DNA of 64,000 nt from NCBI GenBank assembly GCA_034440635.1, contig JAOTON010001129.1, positions 248,001-312,000 on the forward strand. The letters are read 5' to 3'. Source of the stretch: Lepas anatifera. Taxonomy: Eukaryota > Arthropoda > Thecostraca > Lepadidae. The notes under the pieces were generated by a model. That model saw nothing but the letters and a program-made list of their open reading frames with translations, had not been told where the DNA came from and searched no databases. Of the stretch, positions 44,061-55,451 are shown piece by piece. The position numbers and the translations under genes were made by a program. Positions within the stretch are counted from its first letter, which is position 1; each line of letters begins with the position of its first letter.

Positions 44061-47000
44061 CCCTTTACCCCCCTGCGGCGGTGCTTCCCTGTCAGCATAT
44101 CTACATCAACACCGTCCCATGATATGTGGTGTGTTTTTATATTCCCACAAACAGAAAGTAGATACTTTTTATTTTTGCGTAAGCGAGTTATTGGATGTGT
44201 GCGCTTTACTCACGCCGGGCAGTGGCGCCCGTGCCGCGCCCGCTTGGCCCGCGACAGCCTCTGACACAGACCGGGCTCGTCGCGCAGGCGGCGGTAGAAG
44301 GGTGACAATTCGTGGTTTGGCCAGCTGATAGCGATTGAGGGGACGATAAGGACACACGTGAAATACGGAACAAGGCCCAGCCAGCATCTCTAACGCTTGC
44401 TTCCTGGAAACGTCCCCGACGGCATGGCGACAGCGCCGGGGCTCGACAACATCACCAGGGGCTAATGGGGTGGAGGGGTGGTCTCGGCCCCCTCTTGTAT
44501 ATGTGTTACCGGGAGATTTCACGCCAAACTTGCATCGTACCAGGTTCGCTGGATGGCAGGGACAATGCCGTGTATAGGGTGTTAACGGATGGGGATGTAA
44601 AGATCCATTGGTAGTAATGGTGATTATCCTGCCTTTAGTTCCTTGAATTTTCCTGTACATCTAATTGAATACTCGTGTGATTAAAAATTGAATGACGAAA
44701 ACAACACACCCTCTCTCCATGCTGCTGATTATGATTTTTTTTATTTAGCTATTTCTGACACCACGTCTCTGTAAACTCTGTGTCCACCCAAACACCCCAT
44801 GGGTGTCATTTTTTTCTTAGCCAGGTGGCGCATGTCAGTACGGCTGGTTTGCGAACCGGGTGCGATCTTTCCGTGTATCCAAACAAGACTATGCACGAAA
44901 ATCTAACATGTCAATTAATCTCGAAATCCATACGGTACATGTGTATAGTAATGACTGCGACAGTTGTTTTTTATAAATTTTGTTAGTTGTTCCTGGTGGG
45001 CTGCTGGAGTCAGAGTCTACTAAGTCATCAGGGACTTGTCGTGGATATATCCGACAGGTCACTAGTGGTTTATGCAGATGGCATATCAACGTCAAAGTGT
45101 CTTTTCGCTTTTGAAATGGTCCCATATATTGTTTCCCCTGGGGCGTCACCACAGCGAATGCGCTGCCGTCGGCCCGGCCGCCCCCAGCGCCCAGGCACTG
45201 TTGGTCCGGTGCTGCGGCCGCGTGGTCATAACGCGGTTTGGTTAAAGGACTTTGAATTTGATAAATTCGTGTGACATCAGGTGAAAATGATTAGGTTTTG
45301 TCCTAGGCCTACGCCTTTGTCTGTATTTTTTGGTTAAACAAAGGGACTATTTCCGCATAAAGAAGCGCAGACGAACCTTTCCGGTCGACTGCTCTCACTA
45401 ATGGGTTAGCTGGACCTCTCCTGTGGCTGCGGTTATTGGGAGCTCGACTTGCGGAACAGACAGACAGACAGCAGTGTATGTACTGTGCTAGCTGCTGTAC
45501 CACTCTAAATTTCGAGCAGGGGGTATTTCGAACAGTTCTCTATGATAACCGAGAGGGTGCGCAGCGCCCGCGGTGTCTCCACTACACGTGGATACAATTT
45601 CACGTACCAGCGACCCGGCCCGGCCCTACCCTCGGGTTAAACCAGAGCTGATATCTCCCAAATTCCTCACCTACTCTACACTCCTCAATCAAATCAATGA
45701 ATGAACATAAACGAGCCTGGACTGGTGCTAACTAAGCTCATGAAACGTACAAAAGCAAGAGCATGTAAAAAGGTCAAATTGCTGTCACATATTTTGCCAT
45801 AATTTGGCTCTGGCTCATTTCAACGCACCTAAACTTGGCGGTTAGGGAACACTAGTGCAATGGGTTTAGCAGTGAATATTAATCTATTCCCAGGTCAAAC
45901 CGCTGGCACGCAGGTGCAAGGGAAAGAGGTTAGCACATTTCGCCCCGTACGCTGCATTTCAGACCCATGAATCCGAATACGCTGAAATTTAGGGAACATA
46001 TTCGAACTGATCTAAGAACAAGACAGCGTTGGCTATATTCATGGCCCTACACTAAGCGATTATATTTGATGCATTAGAAACTACTGCCTCAATTGAGCCG
46101 AAATTTGATGTGCATTTGCGCAACCAAAATGAATGGACTGGGGTCACGCCTCATGTGCGCACGTGCACCTCACAAAAATAATGGAAATGTGAAAATTTCG
46201 GGAAAGACAAAAATTGCGAAAAAGTTCAGGGATGTGCTTGGGCCCGACGTCCCAAGCAGATGCTGTCGCGTGGGATCCGCACTAAAATTTCTGTAAAATG
46301 TTGAGTTTACGGAGGGTTCCAAATCATGCGGGCAAGCTTACTCAGCATTAACAGAGACAGCTTCCTCGGGGTGGGGGATGTGATCCTGAATTCTGGTTTT
46401 CGCCCGTGCTCCAGAACTACCTGATCAGGGAACACCCAGCGGAGCAGCGGCGGCGGCGTTTTCGCCCGGCGCACTACACGAATCTTCATCACAGGCTGCA
46501 AAGTCAAATGACACGTTTTTCTGTGCCGTTTCGGACAGCTTTCGCCTCCAGGATTTCCTTCAATACGAAAAACTATAGAAACTAGCGGAACCTTTTGCAG
46601 TCAAACTGGGATGTGTATCTCCAAAATTGTTGATGTACAATCACAGGTGCCAGACAGTCAAACATGCAGTTACGTACCGTCTACATGATGAAATGAAGAG
46701 GGTTGCTCTGTAAGGGACGTACCAGCCCTGAGCACAGCGAAACACTTTCGACTTGTGCATTCTGCGCCTATACGGCTATAAATGGCAAAAGAGAGGCAAC
46801 AGGGGTCAACTACACCGCCCACGCTCGTGGGTGCCAAAGAGGTTCAGGACCAGAACTAGGTAGCCAATCACGGAGGAGGACAGACATCAAGAATTGACTT
46901 ACCAGCACAAACCAAGTATTTCCACGATCTTACCGCCACGTGAAAGAACGATCCATAACATGCAATGCTACCTTGACTGATTTTAGGTACCATTATAACT

Positions 47001-48748
47001 TAATGACAGACGATACAAATTAGTGACAAATAATTTATCCTTACTGCGTTATTTCGCGCTAAGTTAGAGATGGTGTAAATATGGAAGAATTGACAATATA
47101 AAGCCATGGATAAAGGTACTTAATTGTGATGACATGAGAACGGTTATATTCATTTCGATATGAATTGACCATTTATTTTAGAAAGAGAGAAAAATTTAAA
47201 GTCTGTACAGATTCATAGTGAAATTACTCCGATAAGATAGTAACTCCACTGCTTACGTTGACTTGAGGACTGTTTTACGAATTAGAGATGGTCTGCGACT
47301 GGAACGAAAATAGATTAGACCAAGTAGTACTTATAACCATAAAGTTTGCGTTTGGGGAGGAGAAAAAATAAATACGTTTAAGTGTTGTGGTATTTATAAG
47401 CCTGTGTTGATAATAAAAGGGTTGTGTGTGTAACAACAAATCTTATATTATGGAGCCAGAGAAAGTAGAAAAGTAAGTTCGATTAAAAGCCAGAGTAGTG
47501 TATTAGGTGATTAAGAACTTAATAAGTGCAGAATATCAAACTGGACCTGAGATGATAAGTTGAGTGCTGACCTAAAAATATGTGTTTGCTCTAGTCGAAA
47601 CTGGTAGTTTTTGTGCCTATAGTAATTTATAAATAGTTAAACAATTGTGTGATTCAAAAGTCCATTGGCAGGTGAAGTGGTGATGTCATTAATTGCTTCA
47701 ATTTCTAATTGCTGATGATGGTTGGGTTTAGGAGTACTTAACTTGGCTGGTACCTATATTGGTTGAGGCATTGATATATGGAAAATTATATGTATTTTTA
47801 AAAAATGTGAATTAAATGTATCTCGGCTTAGTTCGCGTGGTATGCTACCGTCAAGTTGTTGCTATTTAAATGATAATTAAGAATTATTGATCATAGCAAG
47901 AGTTGCAGTAAGGGTACTGACTCTGACAAAATTATTTTTCATGTTTGTATTAGGTATTTGATAACATTTTGATGATTAATATGCGAGCTAATGAACACAT
48001 GCTTTATTACAGCACATACAACTTGTAATCACTGACAATACTTTCCTTTGTTTTGTATAATAATATATATATGTAATATTAGTGTTAAATCTCGTAAATT
48101 AATTTTCATACTACTTTAAGGGAAATTTTTATCTTAGACATATCTTCTGGACATTAAACTGTCTGAAAGTTATTTCGTAGCTACGTTGTCATCAATATGT
48201 GGTAGCAACCTGAACTTGGCAACTAGAAGACGAAATAAATTCAATAGGATGCCCACAACCGCTGGAGACTTTTCTAATGAATGCCTAGCAGCTACGACCA
48301 ATAATTTGAAAACGCAAGCAAAAAGACTGGAACGCTCGAAAATTTTACCGAAAAGCGTTAGCCATTTCGTCCATTTGAAGCCGTTGTATTGACTTCGGTT
48401 CCTAGAAATACGATTGTCAAAAACTTTGAAGCGAAAGCTACCAAAGTCTGACCTTATTTTCCCGTAGTCTATGTTGGGATTTTAAGGCGCTATATTTGTT
48501 TCCCCTGTAGGCCAAACCTTTTTCCAAATTAGCTATGTGCTCATTTAATTCAAAATTAGCTTTTAAGGCTAGCGAAAGAGCTTCAGCGTTTCCCATACAG
48601 AAAACGAGAATGCCAGGTTCTTACGGGGTCAGCTGCATGGAAGGTTCGTTCTCTGTATTTGTACTTCCATTTGTCGATGTCAGATGCCCGCTCGATTTTC
48701 GTATCCACGTGAGTTTTGCTGGTTGATCTCCAGCCGTTAAATGCGCCG
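44061..48748. other. Mostly AT-rich DNA, no recognised gene
   Basis: Between the CR1-like remnant and LINE B1 I find only a SINE S1 tail (44965-45055) and two GC-rich patches (44210-44460, 45150-45230). Bases 46900-48400 are AT-rich and featureless. A weak minus-strand exon candidate at 44214-44324 is described in the findings. Confidence 0.4.
44965..45055 (-). mobile_element. 3' tail of SINE family S1
   Basis: TTTTTATAAATTTTGTTAG, GGGCTGCTGGAGTCAGAGTC and GTCATCAGGGACTTGTCG match 12280-12360 in the same orientation. The rest of the element is absent, the expected result of 5' truncation. Confidence 0.75.
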
Positions 48749-48789
48749 AGCTCGTATACATCAATCAATCAGTACTCGTATCTCGTATA

Positions 48790-49195
48790 CAGAAATCAAT
48801 GGAACGCGCAGCTCGGAGAGGATTTTCCGCGCTGGCCTCCCACAGGGCTCGGTGCTGGCACCGACACTCTACACCCTGTGGTCCGCAGACCTTATAGAAG
48901 ACGTGCGCGAAGTCGACCGGACGTCTGTTTTCATGTACGCCGACGACACCGCCTCTCTGAGTGCCGGCTGCACGATAAAGGTGGCCCAGGCAAGGGCTCA
49001 ACAAGCAGCGGACATCATGGCCCGCTGGGCCGACCAGTGGAAGATGGTCATCGCGGGCCACAAGACCCAGGCGCTGGTCCTCTCCCAGTGGGCCCAGGAC
49101 TCCAAAGACTTCGTCATTAAGGTCGCAGGCTCACCTGTGGCTGGAAAACATAACCTGCAACTCCTCGGCGTGACGCTTGACCGCCTCCTCCACTT
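48790..49195 (+). pseudogene. LINE B1 reverse transcriptase fragment
   Basis: This segment carries RT motifs FRAGLPQGSVLAPTLYTLW and FMYADDTASLSAG (the catalytic YADD), followed by MARWADQWKMVIAGHKTQA and QLLGVTLDRLLHF. The coding frame then runs into the inserted minisatellite and resumes after 49975 with HFGEHC and LRKLTGRFWGLREQQL. The intact catalytic motif shows the insertion came after a functional ancestor. Confidence 0.85.
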
Positions 49196-49979
49196 CCATC
49201 CATACATGTATTTGCGACAGTACATGATAAAACACTACAACGGTAAAAAAACGAATAGTACAATGGGTGCGCAACCTAAAACCCTAAGGCCGGCCGGTAT
49301 GATTACGCTGGGCAATATTATAAAACGCATAAGTAACAGTATAAGACAGCGAAAAATACAGCGCAACATAACCGCCGGGCCGGAGCCCGACCGCAGAGAA
49401 GCACGCCACGCCGCCACAACGGGCGATCATACCCCGCGCAGGGGCAGCCGCGGCGGGCGGCAGGAGACGCCCAGCCGAGACAGCGCCCGGGCGCGGCGAA
49501 TCACGAGGTAGAGGAGCCGCCGCGGGGGCAAGCCACCCGGCCGCGGCGACCGAGGACATGGGAGCCGCAGGCGGATGCTGCGCCGGAGGGCGAGAGGACG
49601 CCCGGACGCCGCGACCGCCGGGAGAGTCCGCACAGTGGCCACCGCGGCGAGCGGCGGGAGGCCACCCCACCACGGCGACCGAAGACCCGCAGCCGCAGAG
49701 ATGACACCGCGCCGGACGGCGGGAGGCCGCCCGGGCGCGAAGCGCGGGCCGCGCCAGGCGAGCCAACACGGCGACCGAAGACCCGAAGCCGCAGGCGGAA
49801 ACCACGCCGGACGGCGAGAGGCCGCCCGGGCGCGGCGACCGAAGACATGAAGCTGCAGGCGGACGCCACGCCGGACGGCGAGAGGCCGCCCGGGCGCAGC
49901 GATCGTCGGGGCGCAGCCGTCGGGTGGCCGCCGCGGCGGGCAGCGGGAGGCCACCCTACCACGGCGAACGAAGACACTT
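49196..49979. repeat. GC-rich minisatellite insertion in LINE B1
   Basis: A ~780-bp block interrupts the conserved LHFG.HC motif, with CACTT on both sides (49191-49195 and 49975-49979). Its left part is AT-rich without matches. The right part (about 49440-49970) is a diverged tandem repeat containing GGCGACCGAAGAC, GCCGCAGGCGGA and CGGACGGCGAGAGGCCGCCC blocks, period about 60-75 bp. No inverted ends were found, so its mode of entry is unknown. Overlapping minus-strand ORFs are repeat artefacts. Confidence 0.7.
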
Positions 49980-51504
49980 TGGCGAGCACTGCGCGAGTCT
50001 GAGGAGGAAGTAAAGCCGCGGACGGCGCAGCTCCGCAAGCTGACAGGGAGGTTCTGGGGCCTGCGTGAACAGCAGCTTAGAACAATAGACAACGGCTACG
50101 TCCATGGAGCGCTGGAGTTCGCGGCAGCAGCCTGGCTCCCCGCGGCCTCTGACTTCCACGTCGAGGTGATCGACCGCGAGTTATGCGCGACGGCTCGCGC
50201 AGTCACGGGTTGTCCGCAGTCTACCCCGATAGACCCCCTCATGGCCGAGGCAGGCCTACCTACGGCTCACTCAAGACGACGAGTACTGTCGGCGCGTATG
50301 CTGTGCCGGGCGACGTCGCTTCCCGAGGGCGACCCCCTCCGGGAGGTTTCCGAGGCTACCGCGCCCAGGCGCCAGCTCACGTCCGGCTGGCGAGACACCG
50401 GCCGGGAGGCAATGGAAGAGGCCGGACTGTCGGGGGGTCAGAGTGGAGGAGCGCCTCACCGTCACTGCCCCACCATGGACCGCCAAAGAGGGCGTTAACA
50501 TCTCGCTGGATGTTGACCCACGGGGCCGCCGGAGCGCCCCTGACGCGGTGCGCCGCTCCGCAGCGGAGGAGCACCTCACCGAGCTGCCACAAGAGGCAAC
50601 CTGGATCTGGTCCGACGGTTCCGCCGTTGGTGGCACATCGTTGGGCGGCGGGGGAGCCCTCATTGTTCTCCCGTCCGGCGAGACCAGAGAGGTGCGGGAA
50701 GCGGCCGGGCGACTCTGCTCCAGCACCCGCGCGGAGCTGTGCGCGTTGAGAGCCGCGCTGGAGGCCTTCGCCAGCCTGGAGGCTGACCCCGTGAGGCTCC
50801 CGCTGGTCGTCTGCCTCGACTCCCAGGCGGCTCTCTCCACCCTGGCGAGAGGGGCCGCGGGGCAGACGGCGCCGTTGGGCTCAGATATCTGGTATCTCCT
50901 TTCCGCCATCACGACAAGAGGCCAGAACTTACATCTGCAGTGGGTCCCGGCGCACTGCGGCCTCGACAGAAATGAACGTGCCGACACTCTGGCGAAGGAG
51001 GCATCCGGCCTGCCGCAGGCAGAAGTGCCAGTAGATGTGAGGACAGCAACTAAGGCTGTGGCCCACGACACTACCAAGAGATGGATCGCGGGTCGGCCGG
51101 ACAGCCTACACAAGCGAATCATGGGGGGTCACCTGCCGCCCCCCGTCACCGGCGAGGACAGAGAAGCGGCCGTAGACGTGCACCAGCTGAGGGCCGGCCA
51201 CTGGGGCCGGTCACTCCAGTACTTACATCGCATCGGCCGCCACCCCTCTCCGGCGTGTCCGCAGTGCGCCGACAAGAGGTGTCCAGCGGCACTTTTCGCC
51301 GTTTGCCGCGAGGAGGCCGACACTCCGGAGCATGTGCTCCTGCGCTGCCCGCCCCTCACCGGCACCCGCCTGCGCCGTCGAGGCAGCATCCGCATCGACC
51401 CGGAGCAGCTGCGGGACGGCGACCTGGTGGTGACCTTGGCCGGCGGCTACCTCTGCCACAGGGAGCCGCTGGGCTATGGTCCGCGAAGGACCCAGAGGGA
51501 ATAA
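49980..51504 (+). pseudogene. LINE B1 thumb/RNase H region
   Basis: After the insertion the reading continues through AAAWLPAASDF and ARAVTGCPQSTPIDPLMAEA to a frameshift near 50440. An open frame then runs to the stop at 51502-51504. It contains RNase H motifs WSDGSAVGG, SSTRAELCALRAAL, VVCLDSQAAL and WVPAHCGLDRNERADTL, so all four catalytic acidic residues are present. A Cys/His cluster (CPQCADKRC...EHVLLRCP) follows. RNase H degrades the RNA strand in the cDNA hybrid. The last part is well preserved despite the upstream damage. Confidence 0.88.
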
Positions 51505-51879
51505 ACAACAACAACAACAGCTCGTATACATGTACAAGCCCGCTGACTCCGTCAGCGGGACGCCAAACGGGTTCCGGCGTGCCCTCTCCGAGGGGCACCT
51601 GGCGGCGGTCCCCATACCGCCGCCAACGCTCTTCGCCGTGCATCTCTTCTCTTCACCGTCTCCACCTACCTCAACGAGCCTGGTGGCGCATGCCTGCGGG
51701 TCTGGCACCGCGCGTCGCGCGGGGCCGGCCCGCTAGGTAATTAGCGACCGGGCAGCGCCCGCCTCCGTGCGCACCGACGGAGGAGGGGACCCCCGGGAGC
51801 GGCCCGGGGGTCTGGCAGACGTCGAGCCCGTAACCGGCGGTACCGCAAGAACCAACGACGCCGAAGTCACATCACCACC

Positions 51880-52513
51880 ATGTGTTGGAACGCGGAAGGG
51901 CTCCGGGGTAAACTCCCGGAGCTCCAACGCTGGCTTCAGGCGCACACAACAGATGTGGTTACCATCCAGGAGGGACAATTCTCCAAGTCTGCCATTAGAC
52001 TCCCGGGCTATCAGCCCCCGGTGATCACCAGACGGGCGCGTGGGCGTATTACCGGTGCCGCGGCCAAGGGAGGAGACGTGGCCATCTACGTGCGAGCCGG
52101 CACCCACTTCTCACCCCTTGAGTGCCGCTTTCTCGACCCCAGAGACGACAGCACAGAAGTGTGTGAAGTCCGGATCTACGGAGGTAGGACGGTGGACGTC
52201 GTCAACGTCTACCGGCCCCCCATACGTTCCTCAGCTGACGACCAGCGTGAGGACCACTTCGACCCTGCCTGTCTACCTACCAGCGCCGAAACATCATCGT
52301 CGGAGATTTCAACGCCCACCATCCCATGTGGGACGAACATTGCGAGACAGCGGATAGGGTCGGCCAGCGCATCGCGTCGTGGCTGGACAGAGAGGACTGG
52401 GCGGTGCTGAACTCCGGTGCACCGTCCTTCGTCAGCTATCGTACGGGTAGCCGTACCGCCCCGGATATCGCCGCCAGCGGGAGAAGCCTCGCCTGTCGGG
52501 CAAGATGGGAGCA
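51880..52513 (+). pseudogene. LINE B2 endonuclease, first part
   Basis: Begins CWNAEGLRGKLPELQ, continues VVTIQEGQ and GGDVAIYVRAG and VVNVYRPP. A frameshift near 52270 leads into IIVGDFNAHHPMWDEHC and RTAPDIAASG. This is the APE-type endonuclease that nicks target DNA. The reading stops at WEQG where the long-inverted-repeat element is inserted, and continues with LGSYHLPMVI at 56236. Confidence 0.88.
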
Positions 52514-53629
52514 GGGCCATTCCACCATAAATCGACCAAAAATTTGGTAAAGTAAAACCCTTCTATTTTTGATTCTCTCTGAAATTGGTTTCAAGGGGGT
52601 TTCAAAGGTGTAGAATCTATCCATGGCGTCAAAAAAATTATTTGAAAATTTGGTATGGCCGATATAGCCTCCGGCATTTTTCGGGGGTCACCATGTAGGC
52701 ATTGTTTTGAAAGCCTATAGTTCTGCCATTTTTTAATGATTGTGACGATATTTTACATTTTTGGTCACCATTTAACATACTTCAATTTGGCTATCTTCGA
52801 TTTTTATATTTCTGCAAAATTGACGTCATGACCTCGTGACCTAGTTTTTGAACGGTGACCTTGACCCGCAGTACAGTGAAATTTAAAAATTCGTGTAAAA
52901 GCATTTTTACCTTTGGAAGTACTTTTTTAGGTAAAGTAATAAAAATATGGCTTTCGCACTAAATATACTACTTTTTGCTTCCGAAACATGACACTAGGTG
53001 TCACTATGGACCTGTACCACCGTAACTCGCGGTATGGTTAATGCCAGTGACGACGGAACGTCCGAATTTAAGAGGGGCGCCATGGAATTTTCACCAATTT
53101 CTTTCCCGTCAACGCCATAGAGGGTGTTAACCCTTACACGTAGAGGGGGGGTGTTGCAACCCCCTCAGGTTTTTCAAGAATTGAAAACGAGCTTCTTAAG
53201 TTAGAGTCTTGAAATGTGGTATAGCCTCTGACGCATTCATTGCGGACATCTTGCAAATAATTTTTCCTACCCTTCAAGGTCACGGAGTTATGACCTCAAG
53301 AGTGGAGGCATGTTGGGGTCATTTGGGCGCCTGTACCCGTTTTTCCGTGAATGCTCCAGACTCTTATCGTTCTTTTGCATCATTTGCCCATGAACTGTCC
53401 CAGAATATTTTCTTCCAGCCTTCGAGGTTCATTTTTATCATGTTAGTCCTTTTATGACCTTTTTTGACATTCAATGACATTTATTTGACCTTGCGTCACC
53501 TCGGTGATAAGTAACTCTGTGTCGAATAACGACTACAGATGCGCCTTTTAATTCGGTATTTCTAAATGAGATGAACAGCGAATTATTTGACTTGCGTCCG
53601 ATACGGGCCTAACCTTTTTCGACCTGTGA

Positions 53630-54060
53630 CCTTTTTTACCTTGAAAGGTGGTAAGCAATGACAAATGAAGAAGCAAACTTACTTGGAGTAAATGATGCAG
53701 AATGGTTTATGAATAGTCAATTAAAATAATATGGACACTAAACTAGTTGGTTTGCATGTTAAATGGACTTGACCTTTTTCGAAATTTGACCTCATTTGAC
53801 CTTGAAGGGGGTGTAAGCAATAGCAAATGATGAAGCAGGCACTTGGCGTAACTGATGCAAAATGTCTTATGAATTGTCAATTTGCATGAAAATGACACTA
53901 AACACGACGTTTTTCTTCCAAAACTGGCTTAACCTTTTCAACCTTTGGACTAATATGACCTTGAAGGGGGTGTAAGCAGTGACAGATGATTAGAAACTCA
54001 CTAAATTGGCATAAATGATTCAGAATAGCTTGTGAATAGTCAATTTAAATGATGTGGACT
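53630..54060. repeat. ~170-bp tandem repeat with TGACC tracts
   Basis: Three diverged units share ACCTTTTTCGA-like, GACCTTGAAGGGGGTGTAAG, GATGAAGCA and TATGAAT(A/T)GTCAATT blocks. Each unit begins with a cluster of TGACC half-sites. Confidence 0.75.
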
Positions 54061-54430
54061 CTGAACTAGTTACTTCCACTTCTAAGGAGTACTTTTGAGC
54101 TCTGAACCAGTCCCATGCGATGCAATGCACCACTAAAAACCACCAATGATTTGTTTTTAGTGCCTAAAAATTCTTCATTATAAAAGAGCTAAAATAATGA
54201 GTATGCTGAGCAGAATTCACTACGAGATTCCAAGTGCCCCCCGCCTCCCTGAGATTACGATGTTCCCCCCAACCTACCAGATTACCATAGGTCAAGTTTA
54301 AACACGTTTGAAAATGCCACAAGGGATTACCAAACGCTATAAAAGCCGAGCTGAGGCATAACATGTTTTAAATTCAAGCTACGTCCGGGGAACGCGACAC
54401 AAAGCCTCAAAATCCAAAAATATTCCTTAA

Positions 54431-55451
54431 CCCTCGCCCCACCTAGAATAATGAAATCGATGGCCCCAGAGGTTTTTTTGGGAACAACAGACAAACAACG
54501 AGGGGCAGCATCACGGTTGAGGGTTCTACCTCTTACCCCATTATTTTCCCATCACCCCTGAAATTTATTACCCCGGCTCACCCTAGGTCCGGTCACCAGG
54601 CGAGGTCAACCAAGGTCACCTCACTTTAACTTTTGAGCTCTACCACAGCTACATTTGTAAGCCGATCGATTTAAAACTGTTCACACTTCATGACCACTCC
54701 GGAGTCTACAAAATTTATCTTCGGGATTTTCAGATTTGATGACCTGATTTCAAGTCACCAGGTAACCTCTTCCATAGAAAAAACATGGGAAAAGCTGTCT
54801 TATGAGCTAAAAGTCACAAAATAATCGTAAATGCTCAATTTGCTCAGACAAACGTTTTTGGACACCCTTTCATGGATCCCAGGGACGATATTGCCCTTTG
54901 ACCTATCTGAGATCATCAGAGGTCACCAGAGGTCAAAAACAGCATTTTGACGATCACTTTTGACCTAGTTAAGCTATAACACTGAATCAAAGGTCATCGT
55001 GTATGTCTCGACACTAGTTTTCATTTGATATACAACACGGTCACTTACTTGCCTTTCGAGACCTCAGGTCATATTAAGTCACGAGGTACCCTCTGGAGGT
55101 CAAACCACTGGCGGGAGTCCATTATGTTCCACATAGCGGAGAAAGCCCTGGTATTTTCCTATCAAATGATTTTTGCTAGATCTCAATAGCTCTAATGGCG
55201 TGAGAGCTATGCTCAGGTTTCTTAAGGATTGCATGTCTTACTGGAAATAGCCTATCGTGACATAACTTCACCTCTGGAGGTCAAAACATAGATCTGAGCG
55301 CTTAAACGTGTTAATAATGTATTACTGAATTAACATGAGCTTTCTAATGCCTTTTGCAGCTTTGCGCTAACTTCCATATTTTCGGAGTTAGGGGGCATTG
55401 ATGGCCCACCAGTGGGGCGAAGGTGGCGCCGGACCCCCGGTGGGGCGCGGG
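54431..55451. mobile_element. 1-kb TTAA element family F, copy 2 (inverted)
   Basis: TTAA at 54427-54430 and 55452-55455. Its reverse complement aligns with 40183-41208 over the whole length, e.g. CCGCGCCCCACCGGGGGT, GCTCAGATCTATG versus GCTCAGGTCAATG, and GACCTCCAGAGGT. The ClaI-type palindrome ATCGATGG is partly degraded here. It is the innermost element of the nest. Confidence 0.9.

Larger units (their letters stand above)
48762..51518 (+). mobile_element. GC-rich LINE copy B1, 5'-truncated, with 13-bp TSD
   Basis: The direct repeat AGCTCGTATACAT occurs at 48749-48761 and 51519-51531, the second right after the CAA-repeat tail (AATAAACAACAACAACAACA). The element starts inside the RT domain (EINGTRSSERIFRAG) and runs to its natural 3' end, as expected from incomplete target-primed reverse transcription. 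About 40 bp of local CTCGTATAC-like filler lies at the 5' junction. Codon-rich GC composition contrasts sharply with the AT-rich flank. It is interrupted by a ~780-bp insertion at about 49196-49979. Confidence 0.9.

Noticed and set aside
46410..46507. A possible exon (either strand) with GC-rich codons and AG/GT borders
   Set aside because: Neither frame shows a recognisable motif or compatible neighbouring exon, and one frame has a stop before the donor.
49427..50092. 221-residue Arg/Ser/Pro-rich minus-strand ORF
   Set aside because: It spans the GC-rich minisatellite and antisense LINE B1 sequence, with no conserved motif.
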